A program made the translations under genes and the position numbers. Positions 49,474-57,984 of a stretch of DNA of 64,000 nucleotides are shown here, one piece after another; position 1 is the stretch's first letter, and each line of letters begins with the position of its first letter. The notes under the pieces are model-generated. The model made no database searches. It worked only from the letters and a program-made list of their open reading frames with translations, and was not told the origin of the DNA. The DNA lies in contig JANMDQ010000029.1 in the NCBI GenBank assembly GCA_031376385.1, positions 124,001 to 188,000 of the forward strand, read 5' to 3'. The DNA comes from Aquisediminimonas sp031376385 (lineage in GTDB: Bacteria; Pseudomonadota; Alphaproteobacteria; Sphingomonadales; Sphingomonadaceae).

Positions 49474-50432
49474 GTCAAACTCGGATCGATATTCTTGCAG
49501 GCCACCAGCAGTTCCTTGACCGCTTCGACTGACACATCGAAATTCTTTTGTGCGCCTTTTTTCAGCTCGATCTCAACAATCCGCTCCACGCCGCCTGCAC
49601 CAATCACCACCGGCACGCCGACATAAAGGTTCTTGACGCCATATTGGCCGGTCAGGTTTGCCGCGCAGGGCAGCAGGCGCTTTTGGTCACCGAGGAAGGC
49701 CTGCGCCATTTCGATGGCTGATGTGGCTGGCGCGTAGTAAGCGGAACCGGTCTTCAAAAGCCCCACAATCTCACCGCCGCCTGAACGGGTGCGGGCCACA
49801 ATGGCATCAATCCGTTCTTTGGTGGACCAGCCCATTTTGATGAGGTCAGGCACGGGAATGCCCGCGACCGTCGAATATTCGATCACCGGCACCATCGTAT
49901 CGCCATGTCCGCCGAGCACGAAGGCGGTGACATCGCGCACAGAGACCTTGAACTCTTCAGCGAGGAAATGACGGAACCGCGCGCTATCCAGCACGCCTGC
50001 CATGCCGACGACCATGTTATGGGGAAGGCCGGAAAATTCGCGCAGTGCCCACACCATCGCGTCGAGCGGGTTGGTGATGCAGATCACGAAGGCTTTGGGC
50101 GCATATTTCTTGATGCCTTCGCCGACGGCCTTCATGACTTTCAGGTTGATCGCGACCAGATCGTCGCGGCTCATGCCCGGCTTGCGAGCGATGCCAGCGG
50201 TGACGATGCACACGTCCGCGCCCTTGATGTCTTTGTAATTGGAGGAGCCCTTCAGGCTGACATCAAAACCTTCAACCGGGGCAGACTGCGACAGATCAAG
50301 CGCTTTGCCCTGGGGCACGCCATCAACAATATCGAACAGGACGATATCGCCCAATTCCTTTTGAGCTGCGAGGTGGGCGAGCGTGCCGCCGATCATGCCT
50401 GCGCCAATGAGCGCGATTTTTTTGCGTGCCAT
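49470..50432 (-). CDS. mdh: Malate dehydrogenase
   Basis: NAD-dependent oxidation of malate to oxaloacetate. The 320-residue LDH-like MDH has KIALIGAGMIGGTLAHLAA (NAD site), VTAGIARKPGMSRDDL, NPLDAMVW and the catalytic His in VLGGHGDTMVP. First gene of the minus-strand TCA operon. Confidence 0.96.
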   Translation of the reverse strand: MARKKIALIGAGMIGGTLAHLAAQKELGDIVLFDIVDGVPQGKALDLSQSAPVEGFDVSLKGSSNYKDIKGADVCIVTAGIARKPGMSRDDLVAINLKVMKAVGEGIKKYAPKAFVICITNPLDAMVWALREFSGLPHNMVVGMAGVLDSARFRHFLAEEFKVSVRDVTAFVLGGHGDTMVPVIEYSTVAGIPVPDLIKMGWSTKERIDAIVARTRSGGGEIVGLLKTGSAYYAPATSAIEMAQAFLGDQKRLLPCAANLTGQYGVKNLYVGVPVVIGAGGVERIVEIELKKGAQKNFDVSVEAVKELLVACKNIDPSLT

Positions 50433-50615
50433 GATGAGAGATGTCCTTTGCCTGTTAAACAGTTGCCGATTGCGCCCTTTGCCCCGCGCTGTGGATTGCG
50501 GATGTTCTCAGATGCTTTAGAGGATTTGAACACCGCGACAACCGCCAAAATGACGGATATGGTTGTTTTTTATGATAACAGTTCGCAAGTGCAATAAGAA
50601 GATCAGGAGCTTGAT

Positions 50616-51284
50616 ATGACTGGCCAACGCCCCACTCTAACCGTCGATATCGTGTCTGATGTCGTCTGCCCGTGGTGCATCATCGGCTATAAACAACTTG
50701 TCCGCGCGAGCGCCGTGATCGAGGATCGCGCTGATATCGCCGTGCGCTGGCATCCGTTCCAGCTTGCCCCCGGTCTCGCGGCAGGCGGCCAGAATATTGC
50801 CGAATATACCCGCGACCGATACGGCGCGACGCCTGAACAAGGCCGTGGCAACCGCGCACGGATCGTCGATCTGGGCAAAAGCCTGGGCATTGATTTTCGC
50901 TATAACGAAGACAGCCGCATCTATAACAGCCACCGTGCGCATGAATTGCTCACTTGGGCGGCAGACAGTGGCAAGCAGACCGCGCTTAAGCTGGCGCTGT
51001 TCGAGGCCTATTTTACCGACCAAACTGACATCAGTGATGAAGGGGTCCTCATCGCAGCGGTGGAGGCCGCTGGGCTGAACGGAGACGAAGCCCGCGCGGT
51101 GCTGGCCGATGGGCGCTTTTCGGAGGCCGTCGACACCGAAGTCGCCTATTGGCAGGACCAGAATGTGACAGGCGTCCCTGCCTTCATCGTCAACGGAAAA
51201 TACATGATCCCCGGCGCGCAGGATGTCGAGGTGTTTGTTCAAGTGCTGGAAAAGGTGCTGGATAAGGAAGCGGGCTATTCCTGA
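50616..51284 (+). CDS. DsbA family oxidoreductase, FrnE-like
   Basis: A 222-residue cytosolic thioredoxin-fold protein with an inserted helical domain. Redox motif CPWC at Cys18-Cys21, cis-Pro in TGVPAFIV. FrnE-type proteins act as disulfide isomerases or in stress tolerance. AGGAG precedes the ATG. A partial duplicate of its 3' end occurs about 1 kb downstream. Confidence 0.88.
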   Translation: MTGQRPTLTVDIVSDVVCPWCIIGYKQLVRASAVIEDRADIAVRWHPFQLAPGLAAGGQNIAEYTRDRYGATPEQGRGNRARIVDLGKSLGIDFRYNEDSRIYNSHRAHELLTWAADSGKQTALKLALFEAYFTDQTDISDEGVLIAAVEAAGLNGDEARAVLADGRFSEAVDTEVAYWQDQNVTGVPAFIVNGKYMIPGAQDVEVFVQVLEKVLDKEAGYS

Positions 51285-51336
51285 CGTCCGCGATGTTTAA
51301 AAGCGCGGTCACCTGAGTTCCAATGCCCTCAAAAAT

Positions 51337-52116
51337 CTAGCAATTTGCCCGAAGTTCTTCCAAGCGATCCATGAATCTCGATGGATCAATTGATGCCATC
51401 GGAACTGCATGTTCGACTACAATTCTTGCCAAAATCATGGGATCAATCGTGCTCGCACTGGTATCGATAGCTTTGCCGATCGCGAAGCCGAGCGCCGTAG
51501 GACGCCACTCAATGGGAAGCCCAGCTTGATCGAAGGCATTTTCAGCTTGGGGCCAGGCGCATAATGCGAGTTCAAGTGGAAGGGCGTTGGGCATATGCTG
51601 CGGTGGCAGCCTAGGCACGCCGAATTCGGGAGAGCCAACCGACTGAACGGCATAGCGAATTGGTTCGTGCAAAAAATCATGGTCTATTCGCGCCCCGTGT
51701 TTCATCGCCCAGCGTAACGCGATGTCGAGAAGCGAATTTTCCCTCTCATAAAGATACCGTGCCGGAAGATCGCCAATAAAATAGCTGTGACCGCCAACTT
51801 GTTGCTCACGCAGGAGGTTGTCGTCATGCGGACGCATTTTTAGAATTTCGTATTCACACAAGGCTGTAGCTATACAACTTACGCCTCCGGCAGAAGCAAG
51901 CAAACCTAAAAAGTTCTCGATGCCAACCGGATCTGAACCCTTCGACATCTGTTGATAAAGCAGTTGAAAGAAAAATTCACCTGAGACCTTCGCATGCTCG
52001 ATCGTCCCGGTATGCCCTTCCAGTCTGCCTATGTCTGTAAATGCATGCGACGTCGCAGGTGACCGTGCTGCTTGTGGCGGTTCACTTTTTGGGGCCAATC
52101 CTTTGCGTCCGAACAT
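51337..52116 (-). CDS. Hypothetical protein between FrnE gene and its partial copy
   Basis: A 259-residue soluble protein not recognised. It begins with a basic, Pro-rich segment (MFGRKGLAPKSEPPQAARSP) and continues with mixed helical sequence, Trp residues around LCAWPQAENAF and a charged end. The gene is more AT-rich than neighbours and lies between the complete frnE-like gene and a decayed copy of its end, which suggests arrival with a duplication. Confidence 0.62.
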   Translation of the reverse strand: MFGRKGLAPKSEPPQAARSPATSHAFTDIGRLEGHTGTIEHAKVSGEFFFQLLYQQMSKGSDPVGIENFLGLLASAGGVSCIATALCEYEILKMRPHDDNLLREQQVGGHSYFIGDLPARYLYERENSLLDIALRWAMKHGARIDHDFLHEPIRYAVQSVGSPEFGVPRLPPQHMPNALPLELALCAWPQAENAFDQAGLPIEWRPTALGFAIGKAIDTSASTIDPMILARIVVEHAVPMASIDPSRFMDRLEELRANC

Positions 52117-52221
52117 TCTACGCTATCCTCTCAGGTTCTTTCAGGTGGTTTGATGCAGGAAAAGTATTAAAAAATGTTGTAATGAAAGTTCCGTGAGTTG
52201 CCATTTATGGGGGCAAAGACG

Positions 52222-52409
52222 GTGTCGCTCTGGCGGGTCGCCGCTTCGCCGCCGTCGTCGATACCCAAGTCGCCTATTGGCAAGACCAAAATGTCACTGG
52301 CGTCCCCGCCTTCATCGTCAAGGGAAAATACATGATCGCCGGCGCGCAGGATGCCGAGGTGTTTGTCCAAGTGCTGGAAAAGGTGCTGGATAAGGAGGGG
52401 GGGGGGTGA
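52222..52409 (+). pseudogene. 3'-terminal fragment of a FrnE-like gene
   Basis: About 62 codons match the last part of the gene at 50616-51284 at the nucleotide level, including VAYWQDQNVTGVPAFIV and EVFVQVLEKVLDKE, and end in TGA 52407-52409. The start and redox motif are missing. Ten G residues in a row (52397-52406) precede the stop. It is a truncated duplicate, not a functional gene. Confidence 0.85.
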
Positions 52410-52434
52410 AGTGCCCAGGCCAATATTTGCAAAA

Positions 52435-52548
52435 CCGTCATGCTGAACTCGTTTCAGCATCCATGCCTGAGTGGCTATCCAATGCTGGATGGATCAAGTC
52501 TTGCACCACCGAAGTGGCATGGATGCTGAAACAAGTTCAGCATGACGG
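52435..52548. repeat. CTGAACTTGTTTCAG inverted repeat element, copy C
   Basis: Left arm 52435-52467 and right arm 52516-52548 are nearly perfect inverse copies (one change within the first 28 bp). It lies between the FrnE fragment and the DUF885 gene's stop. It is the best-preserved of the three copies. Confidence 0.78.
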
Positions 52549-52575
52549 CTTTCCTGCCTCTTACCCAGCCCGATC

Positions 52576-54396
52576 TCAACCCATTCGCCCGGCAACCATA
52601 TCCAGTGGCATCGCGCCGCCGCCCAAGACTGCCGCATGGAAATCCTTGAGTGTCCGGCCCTTCTTCGCCAGCCACTCCGTTCGCATCTTTAAAAGCCGCA
52701 GCTGGCCCAGTTTATAGCCCAGCGCTTGCCCCGGCCACGCCATATAGCGTTCAACCTCGGCCGTGACGCGGCTTTCCGCCACGCCCGTGATATCACGCAT
52801 CGTGCGGATGGCCTGTTCGCGGGTCCAGCGTTTGTGGTGGAGGCCTGTGTCAATCACCAGCCGTACCGCGCGGAACAGTTCATCCTGCAATCGCCCCAGA
52901 TCGCCCAAGGGATCGCCTTCAAAAGCTCCCATTTCGGCCATCAGCTTTTCAGCATAAAGCGCCCAGCCTTCTTGATAGGCGTTGAAGCTCGCGATTCTTA
53001 CCAACAATGGCGCATCACCGGCAGCAATCGCGATCGCCCCCTGCATATGGTGGCCCGGCACGCCTTCATGATAGCTGAGTGTGGGCAAGCGGAAGCGCGG
53101 AACAGCGGCCATATCGCGCAGGTTGATCCAATAAGTCCCAGGGCGCGTGCCATCAAGCGACGGCCCATCGTAAAAGCCGCCGGGTGCGCTTTCTTGAGTG
53201 GCGATGGGAACGCGCTTTACGATGAGAGCGTTGCGCGGGATCATCGCTTCAGGAACCAGTTCGGCGTAGCGCCGCTCGACGTCCTCAACCTTACTGCGGA
53301 CATAGTCGAGCAAGGCGGCGCGGCCCGCGTCACTATCGGCAAATTGGTTTTTCGGGTCACGGGCCAGCGCCAGCATCCGTTCTCCAATCGGCCCGTTGGG
53401 CATACCTTGCTTTTCGAGTAGCTCATTCATGAGTCCCGCAATGCGCGTCACTTCGTCCAAACCGATCTTGTGAATCTCATCCGGCGTCAGGTCAGTATCG
53501 CCAAGGCTGCGGACATTGGCGGCGTAAAGCTCTGCCCCTTGCGGTTGCGCCCAAATCCCCGCTTCTGACCTGCCGACGGGCAGCAACGTCGCCATTTCAG
53601 CACGGAGCGCCGCCAGCGCTGGGCGCGCGCGCTTCTGCAACGATGTCACTGCCCGTCTTTGTGCCATTGTCTTGATGCGCTTAGAAAGCCCGGCCTCTTC
53701 CATCCGTCGGGACAGCGCCTTGATCAACGGATGATCGTTTGGCTTGCCTGCCAGAAAGGCATCGATGATGGGTAGCGTCTTTTCGATAAGGGCACGCGGC
53801 GGCACGCATCCTACCGCACTGTCGGCCCTTACCTTTTCAACCACTCCAGCAAAAGCCACTGGAAAGCCGTCCAGCTTTTCCAGCCACGCATCAACGGCAC
53901 TCGCAGTGCCCAGTGATTGCTGCTCCATCATCAGATTGGGGCCATCAATATGCGGCCCCGAAATTTGGCTCACGAGATAGGGGGTATGGCCGTTGAAGTT
54001 GAAAGGATTGATTCTGCCGTAGGAGATTGCCGCTGATCGGGTCCCATTTTCCAATGTCGCACTGATCACGCCCAGATGAGTCGCGGTGCGCGCATCCCCG
54101 CCAAACTTGATCCGCATCAGCAAATCACGTCCTGCCTGATACTCGGCGCGCAGGGCGGCCTCGCCTGCGGGAGAATAATCATCCATCGCACGCGCCAGCG
54201 GCCCGCCGTCGAGAGATAAGGGAACGCCGCTGTAAGTTCCGGTCTCCCTCAACTGCGCGAGAATACGAGAGCCCATATCATTGAATGGCCCCGTGTCTGA
54301 CGGCTGCAAGGCCCTCTTTCGTTTACGGGCAAGGGCAGGGCCCCCCATTACAGCTATTATGGCGGCAACGGTTGCGCGTCTGGTAATCCCCATCAT
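52576..54396 (-). CDS. DUF885 family protein, exported putative metallopeptidase
   Basis: A 606-residue protein of DUF885, which has a thermolysin-like zinc centre. The helix LSYHEGVPGHHMQGAIAIAAG carries HExxxxHH-type ligands. A twin-arginine-like signal begins the protein (GITRRATVAAIIAVMGGPALA). C-terminal part with GWALYAEKLMAEMG is also typical. Substrate unknown, probably peptides. A second ATG one codon later is possible. Confidence 0.86.
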   Translation of the reverse strand: MMGITRRATVAAIIAVMGGPALARKRKRALQPSDTGPFNDMGSRILAQLRETGTYSGVPLSLDGGPLARAMDDYSPAGEAALRAEYQAGRDLLMRIKFGGDARTATHLGVISATLENGTRSAAISYGRINPFNFNGHTPYLVSQISGPHIDGPNLMMEQQSLGTASAVDAWLEKLDGFPVAFAGVVEKVRADSAVGCVPPRALIEKTLPIIDAFLAGKPNDHPLIKALSRRMEEAGLSKRIKTMAQRRAVTSLQKRARPALAALRAEMATLLPVGRSEAGIWAQPQGAELYAANVRSLGDTDLTPDEIHKIGLDEVTRIAGLMNELLEKQGMPNGPIGERMLALARDPKNQFADSDAGRAALLDYVRSKVEDVERRYAELVPEAMIPRNALIVKRVPIATQESAPGGFYDGPSLDGTRPGTYWINLRDMAAVPRFRLPTLSYHEGVPGHHMQGAIAIAAGDAPLLVRIASFNAYQEGWALYAEKLMAEMGAFEGDPLGDLGRLQDELFRAVRLVIDTGLHHKRWTREQAIRTMRDITGVAESRVTAEVERYMAWPGQALGYKLGQLRLLKMRTEWLAKKGRTLKDFHAAVLGGGAMPLDMVAGRMG

Positions 54397-54462
54397 AAAT
54401 TTATGATCCCTGTTCGCATTTCATATCGTGACATTATGCGCGTGCCACGGCAACATCCAATC

Positions 54463-55179
54463 ATGAATGAAGATGCATGCATAACTCTTGGGGCGGACGA
54501 GAGTTCCATCTTGTTGATCGCGGACCATGCGTCCAATCACGTGCCTCAGGATGTGGATCTTGGGATCGATCCTGTGCTGCTGAACACCCATATCGCCATC
54601 GATCTCGGTGTTGCGGAACTTGGCGCTGCCCTTTGCGCCCGTCTCAATTGCCCCGGCATTTTTGCCACCATTTCCCGGCTGGTGATTGATCTCAATCGAG
54701 AGGAGGACGCCCTACATATCATTCCGACTGCAAGTGACGGGCATGTTATCCCCGGCAATGCAATATCGCACGATGCGCGGCGGGCACGGATAGAGCAATA
54801 TTGGCACCCCTATCATGAGAGCATTGCCAATCAAATTGCTCGGCAGCGGCCCAAGCTGCTCGTTTCCCTCCATAGCTTCACGCCGCAATTAGAAACGCGA
54901 CCTGATGAAGCGCGCCCTTGGGAAGTTGGCATCCTTTACAACCAAGATGATCGCGCGGCACGAATTGCTATCCCGTTGCTCTCTGACGCAGGTGTAGTGG
55001 TGGGTGACCAACAGCCCTATTCAGGCAAACTCCTCAATGCGACCATGAACCGGCACGGGGAGGGCAACGGAATCTCCTATCTCGGCATTGAAATGCGGCA
55101 GGATCTGATTGACGATGCGGACGGCCTTGCGCAGTGGGTGGCGCTGCTGGTGCCAGTGATTGAAGCTTGCGTCAGCTGA
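54463..55179 (+). CDS. N-formylglutamate amidohydrolase family protein
   Basis: A 238-residue member of PF05013 (HutG-like): ILLIADHASNHVP at the start, TISRLVIDLNREED, and SLHSFTPQLETRPDEARPWEVGILYN. The fold binds zinc and cleaves N-formyl amino acids; the actual substrate is unclear since no hut genes are near. ATG 54463 is preferred; an ATG at 54403 would lie only 6 bp from the divergent DUF885 start. A further ATG is at 54436. Confidence 0.82.
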   Translation: MNEDACITLGADESSILLIADHASNHVPQDVDLGIDPVLLNTHIAIDLGVAELGAALCARLNCPGIFATISRLVIDLNREEDALHIIPTASDGHVIPGNAISHDARRARIEQYWHPYHESIANQIARQRPKLLVSLHSFTPQLETRPDEARPWEVGILYNQDDRAARIAIPLLSDAGVVVGDQQPYSGKLLNATMNRHGEGNGISYLGIEMRQDLIDDADGLAQWVALLVPVIEACVS

Positions 55180-55269
55180 ATATTTCTTGACTTCCGATAC
55201 GCCAATAAGTCAGCCGCCTTCACAGCTGCGCCAGCGGGGGTGACGACAACACTATTCACTATCGCGGCG

Positions 55270-55764
55270 CTATTTATTGGCTTGGTTGCTGTCAGGGACA
55301 TGGTCATCTGGTTGATAGTAAAGCGCTGCACACTCATCACCCAAGCACTGTCCCTCCAAAATCAGATCATTTTTGTAGGCGTCTGCGATATAGTCCATCG
55401 TGCTCAAGTGCCGGTCTTCAAAATACAGCTCATGCACTTGTTCTCGTCCAGCTCCATAAACAATGCGACCTATATTCGCCCAGATTGATGCCATCGTGCA
55501 CATCCCGCACGGTTGCAACGTAGTATAGAGCGTGGACTGCTTCAAATCAGCTGCGCCAATCTTGTTGCCCGCTGCCCGTATCGCGACTATTTCAGCATGA
55601 GCCGTGGCGTCATGATCCTTCTTCGTCGCATTGACTGACGCTACAATAACCACGCCGCCTTTGACAATAACGGCCGCGATTGGCGTGTCCGCGGGAGAAT
55701 TGCCCTTAGTTTGCGCTAACGCAATCGCCCGCCGCATTATCACACGGTCTTGGTCATCAATCAT
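55270..55764 (-). CDS. Nucleoside/purine deaminase family protein
   Basis: A 164-residue zinc deaminase of the cytidine deaminase superfamily. HAEIVAIRAAG gives the zinc His and proton-shuttle Glu, and QPCGMCTMA the two Cys. The HAEVxAIR type and the tail with EDRHLSTMDY resemble guanine deaminases more than TadA, but the substrate is uncertain. Confidence 0.83.
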   Translation of the reverse strand: MIDDQDRVIMRRAIALAQTKGNSPADTPIAAVIVKGGVVIVASVNATKKDHDATAHAEIVAIRAAGNKIGAADLKQSTLYTTLQPCGMCTMASIWANIGRIVYGAGREQVHELYFEDRHLSTMDYIADAYKNDLILEGQCLGDECAALYYQPDDHVPDSNQANK

Positions 55765-55850
55765 GTAAGAGCTTTCATTTCGTTTGCGTCAGGCATTATA
55801 ACAACGAGATGATGATTTGGTTGCACGGTTTGTTCGGGTTTCAGAACAAT

Positions 55851-56816
55851 CTATCCAGAAAATGAGACGCCTGTCATTGTTTCACTTGCCGTCCAAAGTG
55901 CTGCCGCCGCAATCCTATCAACCGCGTGGGGGCGAACACCTGCATAGGGGTTCATTCCTTCTTCCCAGAACGCCGCAATGTTGCAGTCTTCGCAATACAC
56001 CCCGCCTTCGCCGTCAAGAAGCGGTGACACGGCACACCAGACACTCGTCGAGGCTCCTGCCTCAGTTGATTTGAAGATGTCAATCAGGGTGCCGTCGGGC
56101 TTGTACCAGCCCATTGCGATTTGCTCTTCCATCGTCAGATGACGTTGCAGCGGCGTTTTGATACCGCCAGGGTGGACCGCAAAGGCACGGATGCCATGAG
56201 GTTCACCCAGCGTGTCAAGATGAACTGCAAACAGCGCATTTGCCGATTTAGCCTGTCCGTAAGCCGTCCATTTCTGATATTCGCGGCGTTCAAAATGCGG
56301 ATCATTGAGGTCTACCCCGCACCGAGCGTGACCGATCGAAGACAGAACCACCACACGCGCGCCGGGGCCAGCCGCTATCAGCAATGGCCAGATGCGTGCT
56401 GTCATTTGGAAATGGCCCAAATGATTGGTGGCGAATTGGCTTTCAAATCCGCGCGCATCGCGGGCGAGCGGACAGGCCATGATTGCGGCGTTGTTGATGA
56501 GGATGTCGATTTTGCTTATACGGCTGGCCAATTCCAATGCAAATGCATCGATGGAGGCTGGGTCGGACAGGTCCATTTCCAAGATGGTGATATCACCTGC
56601 CACGCCTTCTAGGTCGGCTTTTGCGACTTCAGGGCGGCGGGCAGCAACAAACACCTTCGCCCCCGCGCTCGCCAAAGCACGGACGGTTTCCAAGCCAAGA
56701 CCGGAATATCCGCCGGTGACGAGCGCGACTTTGCCGCTGAGATCAATCCCGTCGATCACCTCCAGCGCCGTGGAGCGCATCGCAAAAGGGCTGTCGATGG
56801 GGGCTTGCGCGGTCAC
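55851..56816 (-). CDS. SDR family NAD(P)-dependent oxidoreductase
   Basis: A 321-residue classical SDR similar to retinol dehydrogenase/WW-domain oxidoreductase-like enzymes. TGGYSGLGLETV binds the cofactor, NNAAIMACPL is the NNAG-type motif, and YGQAKSANALF holds the catalytic Tyr and Lys. GTG start, 3 bp after the ctaA stop, so it is probably cotranscribed with ctaA. Substrate unknown. Confidence 0.88.
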   Translation of the reverse strand: MTAQAPIDSPFAMRSTALEVIDGIDLSGKVALVTGGYSGLGLETVRALASAGAKVFVAARRPEVAKADLEGVAGDITILEMDLSDPASIDAFALELASRISKIDILINNAAIMACPLARDARGFESQFATNHLGHFQMTARIWPLLIAAGPGARVVVLSSIGHARCGVDLNDPHFERREYQKWTAYGQAKSANALFAVHLDTLGEPHGIRAFAVHPGGIKTPLQRHLTMEEQIAMGWYKPDGTLIDIFKSTEAGASTSVWCAVSPLLDGEGGVYCEDCNIAAFWEEGMNPYAGVRPHAVDRIAAAALWTASETMTGVSFSG

Positions 56817-56819
56817 GGC

Positions 56820-57845
56820 CTATCTCCTTGATTGGCCGACCCTATGAACACCCCAAGCCGTTGAGGCAACCAGCAAGGCGCCCACGGCCTGATGAAGGAC
56901 TGCGAACACAATGTTGACGCCTGTCATCACAGTCGCAATACCAAGAATGACTTGAATACCGACCGCACTATGGATCGCAATTGAGGCTGGCCGCGCGCCG
57001 ATGGTTTTCAACCGCCGTGCGAGAATGATAAGCGCGATCAGCGCCACCCACGCCCACCAGCGGTGGATGAAGTTCAGCAAGAAGGGATCATTGACCACTG
57101 CGAAGAGGCCGCCTCGGCTCCAATCTACTTGCGCGGTTGGGAAAAAGGTGCCCGCGTCGTCCATCAGCGGCCAGTGGGTCGTCACAGCGCCGGCGTTAAG
57201 CCCTGCCACCCATGCGCCGAACAACAATTGAATGAACAGAATGACGGCAACGCCCGCACCAAGTACTGTCATCTGTGCAGGCTTAGCCGCAGGATCGCGG
57301 GCCAAAGCGCGTAGGTCCCTGATCGTCCAAATGAGGCCAGACAGCAGAAATAGCGCCGTTGTCAGGTGAACGGACAGCCGAAGATGACTGACATCAGTGC
57401 GCTGCTCCAGCCCTGATGACACCATCCACCACCCTATCGCACCTTGCAGGCCGACAAGCATCACAAGCGCAAATAGACGCAGCGTATAGCCCTTGGGGAT
57501 AGTCCGTCGCACCGCAAACCAGAGGAACGGCACAGCGAGCGCGAGGCCGATAACCCGGCCAAGCTGGCGGTGGATCCATTCCCAGAAATAAATGGTCTTG
57601 AAGTCTGCAAGGCTCATGCCTTTGTTCACCAGCTGATATTCAGGGATTTGGCGGTATTTTTCAAACTCCGCTGCCCAGTCCGCTGCATTCAGGGGCGGGA
57701 TGACGCCCGACACCGGTTTCCATTCCGTGATCGACAGGCCTGACTCAGTGAGCCGCGTGATGCCGCCAACGACGACGATGCAAAAGACGAGGAGAGCAAC
57801 AAAAATGAGCCAAGTGCTCAACATTTTTGGACGAACGATGATCAT
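56820..57845 (-). CDS. ctaA: Haem A synthase (COX15/CtaA)
   Basis: Hydroxylates the C8 methyl of haem O to make haem A for cytochrome oxidase. The 341-residue membrane protein has about eight helices and the conserved GGITRLTESGLSITEWKPVSGVIPPL, EFEKYRQIPEY, FKTIYFWEWIHRQLGR (haem-ligand His and Glu) and FIHRWWAW in the second half. Other cytochrome oxidase genes are not in the window. Confidence 0.94.
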   Translation of the reverse strand: MIIVRPKMLSTWLIFVALLVFCIVVVGGITRLTESGLSITEWKPVSGVIPPLNAADWAAEFEKYRQIPEYQLVNKGMSLADFKTIYFWEWIHRQLGRVIGLALAVPFLWFAVRRTIPKGYTLRLFALVMLVGLQGAIGWWMVSSGLEQRTDVSHLRLSVHLTTALFLLSGLIWTIRDLRALARDPAAKPAQMTVLGAGVAVILFIQLLFGAWVAGLNAGAVTTHWPLMDDAGTFFPTAQVDWSRGGLFAVVNDPFLLNFIHRWWAWVALIALIILARRLKTIGARPASIAIHSAVGIQVILGIATVMTGVNIVFAVLHQAVGALLVASTAWGVHRVGQSRR

Positions 57846-57984
57846 TGTTGCGTTCTAACTTGATGGCACAACCCGGGCAAGCCAGTCCTAAGCCCCCCGT
57901 TGTTGCAATAGAAATATGATTTGCCTTTTGATTCCAACTGCGCCTAGATTCCATCGTTGCAACAGAGTTTTTAAAAAGCATTGT

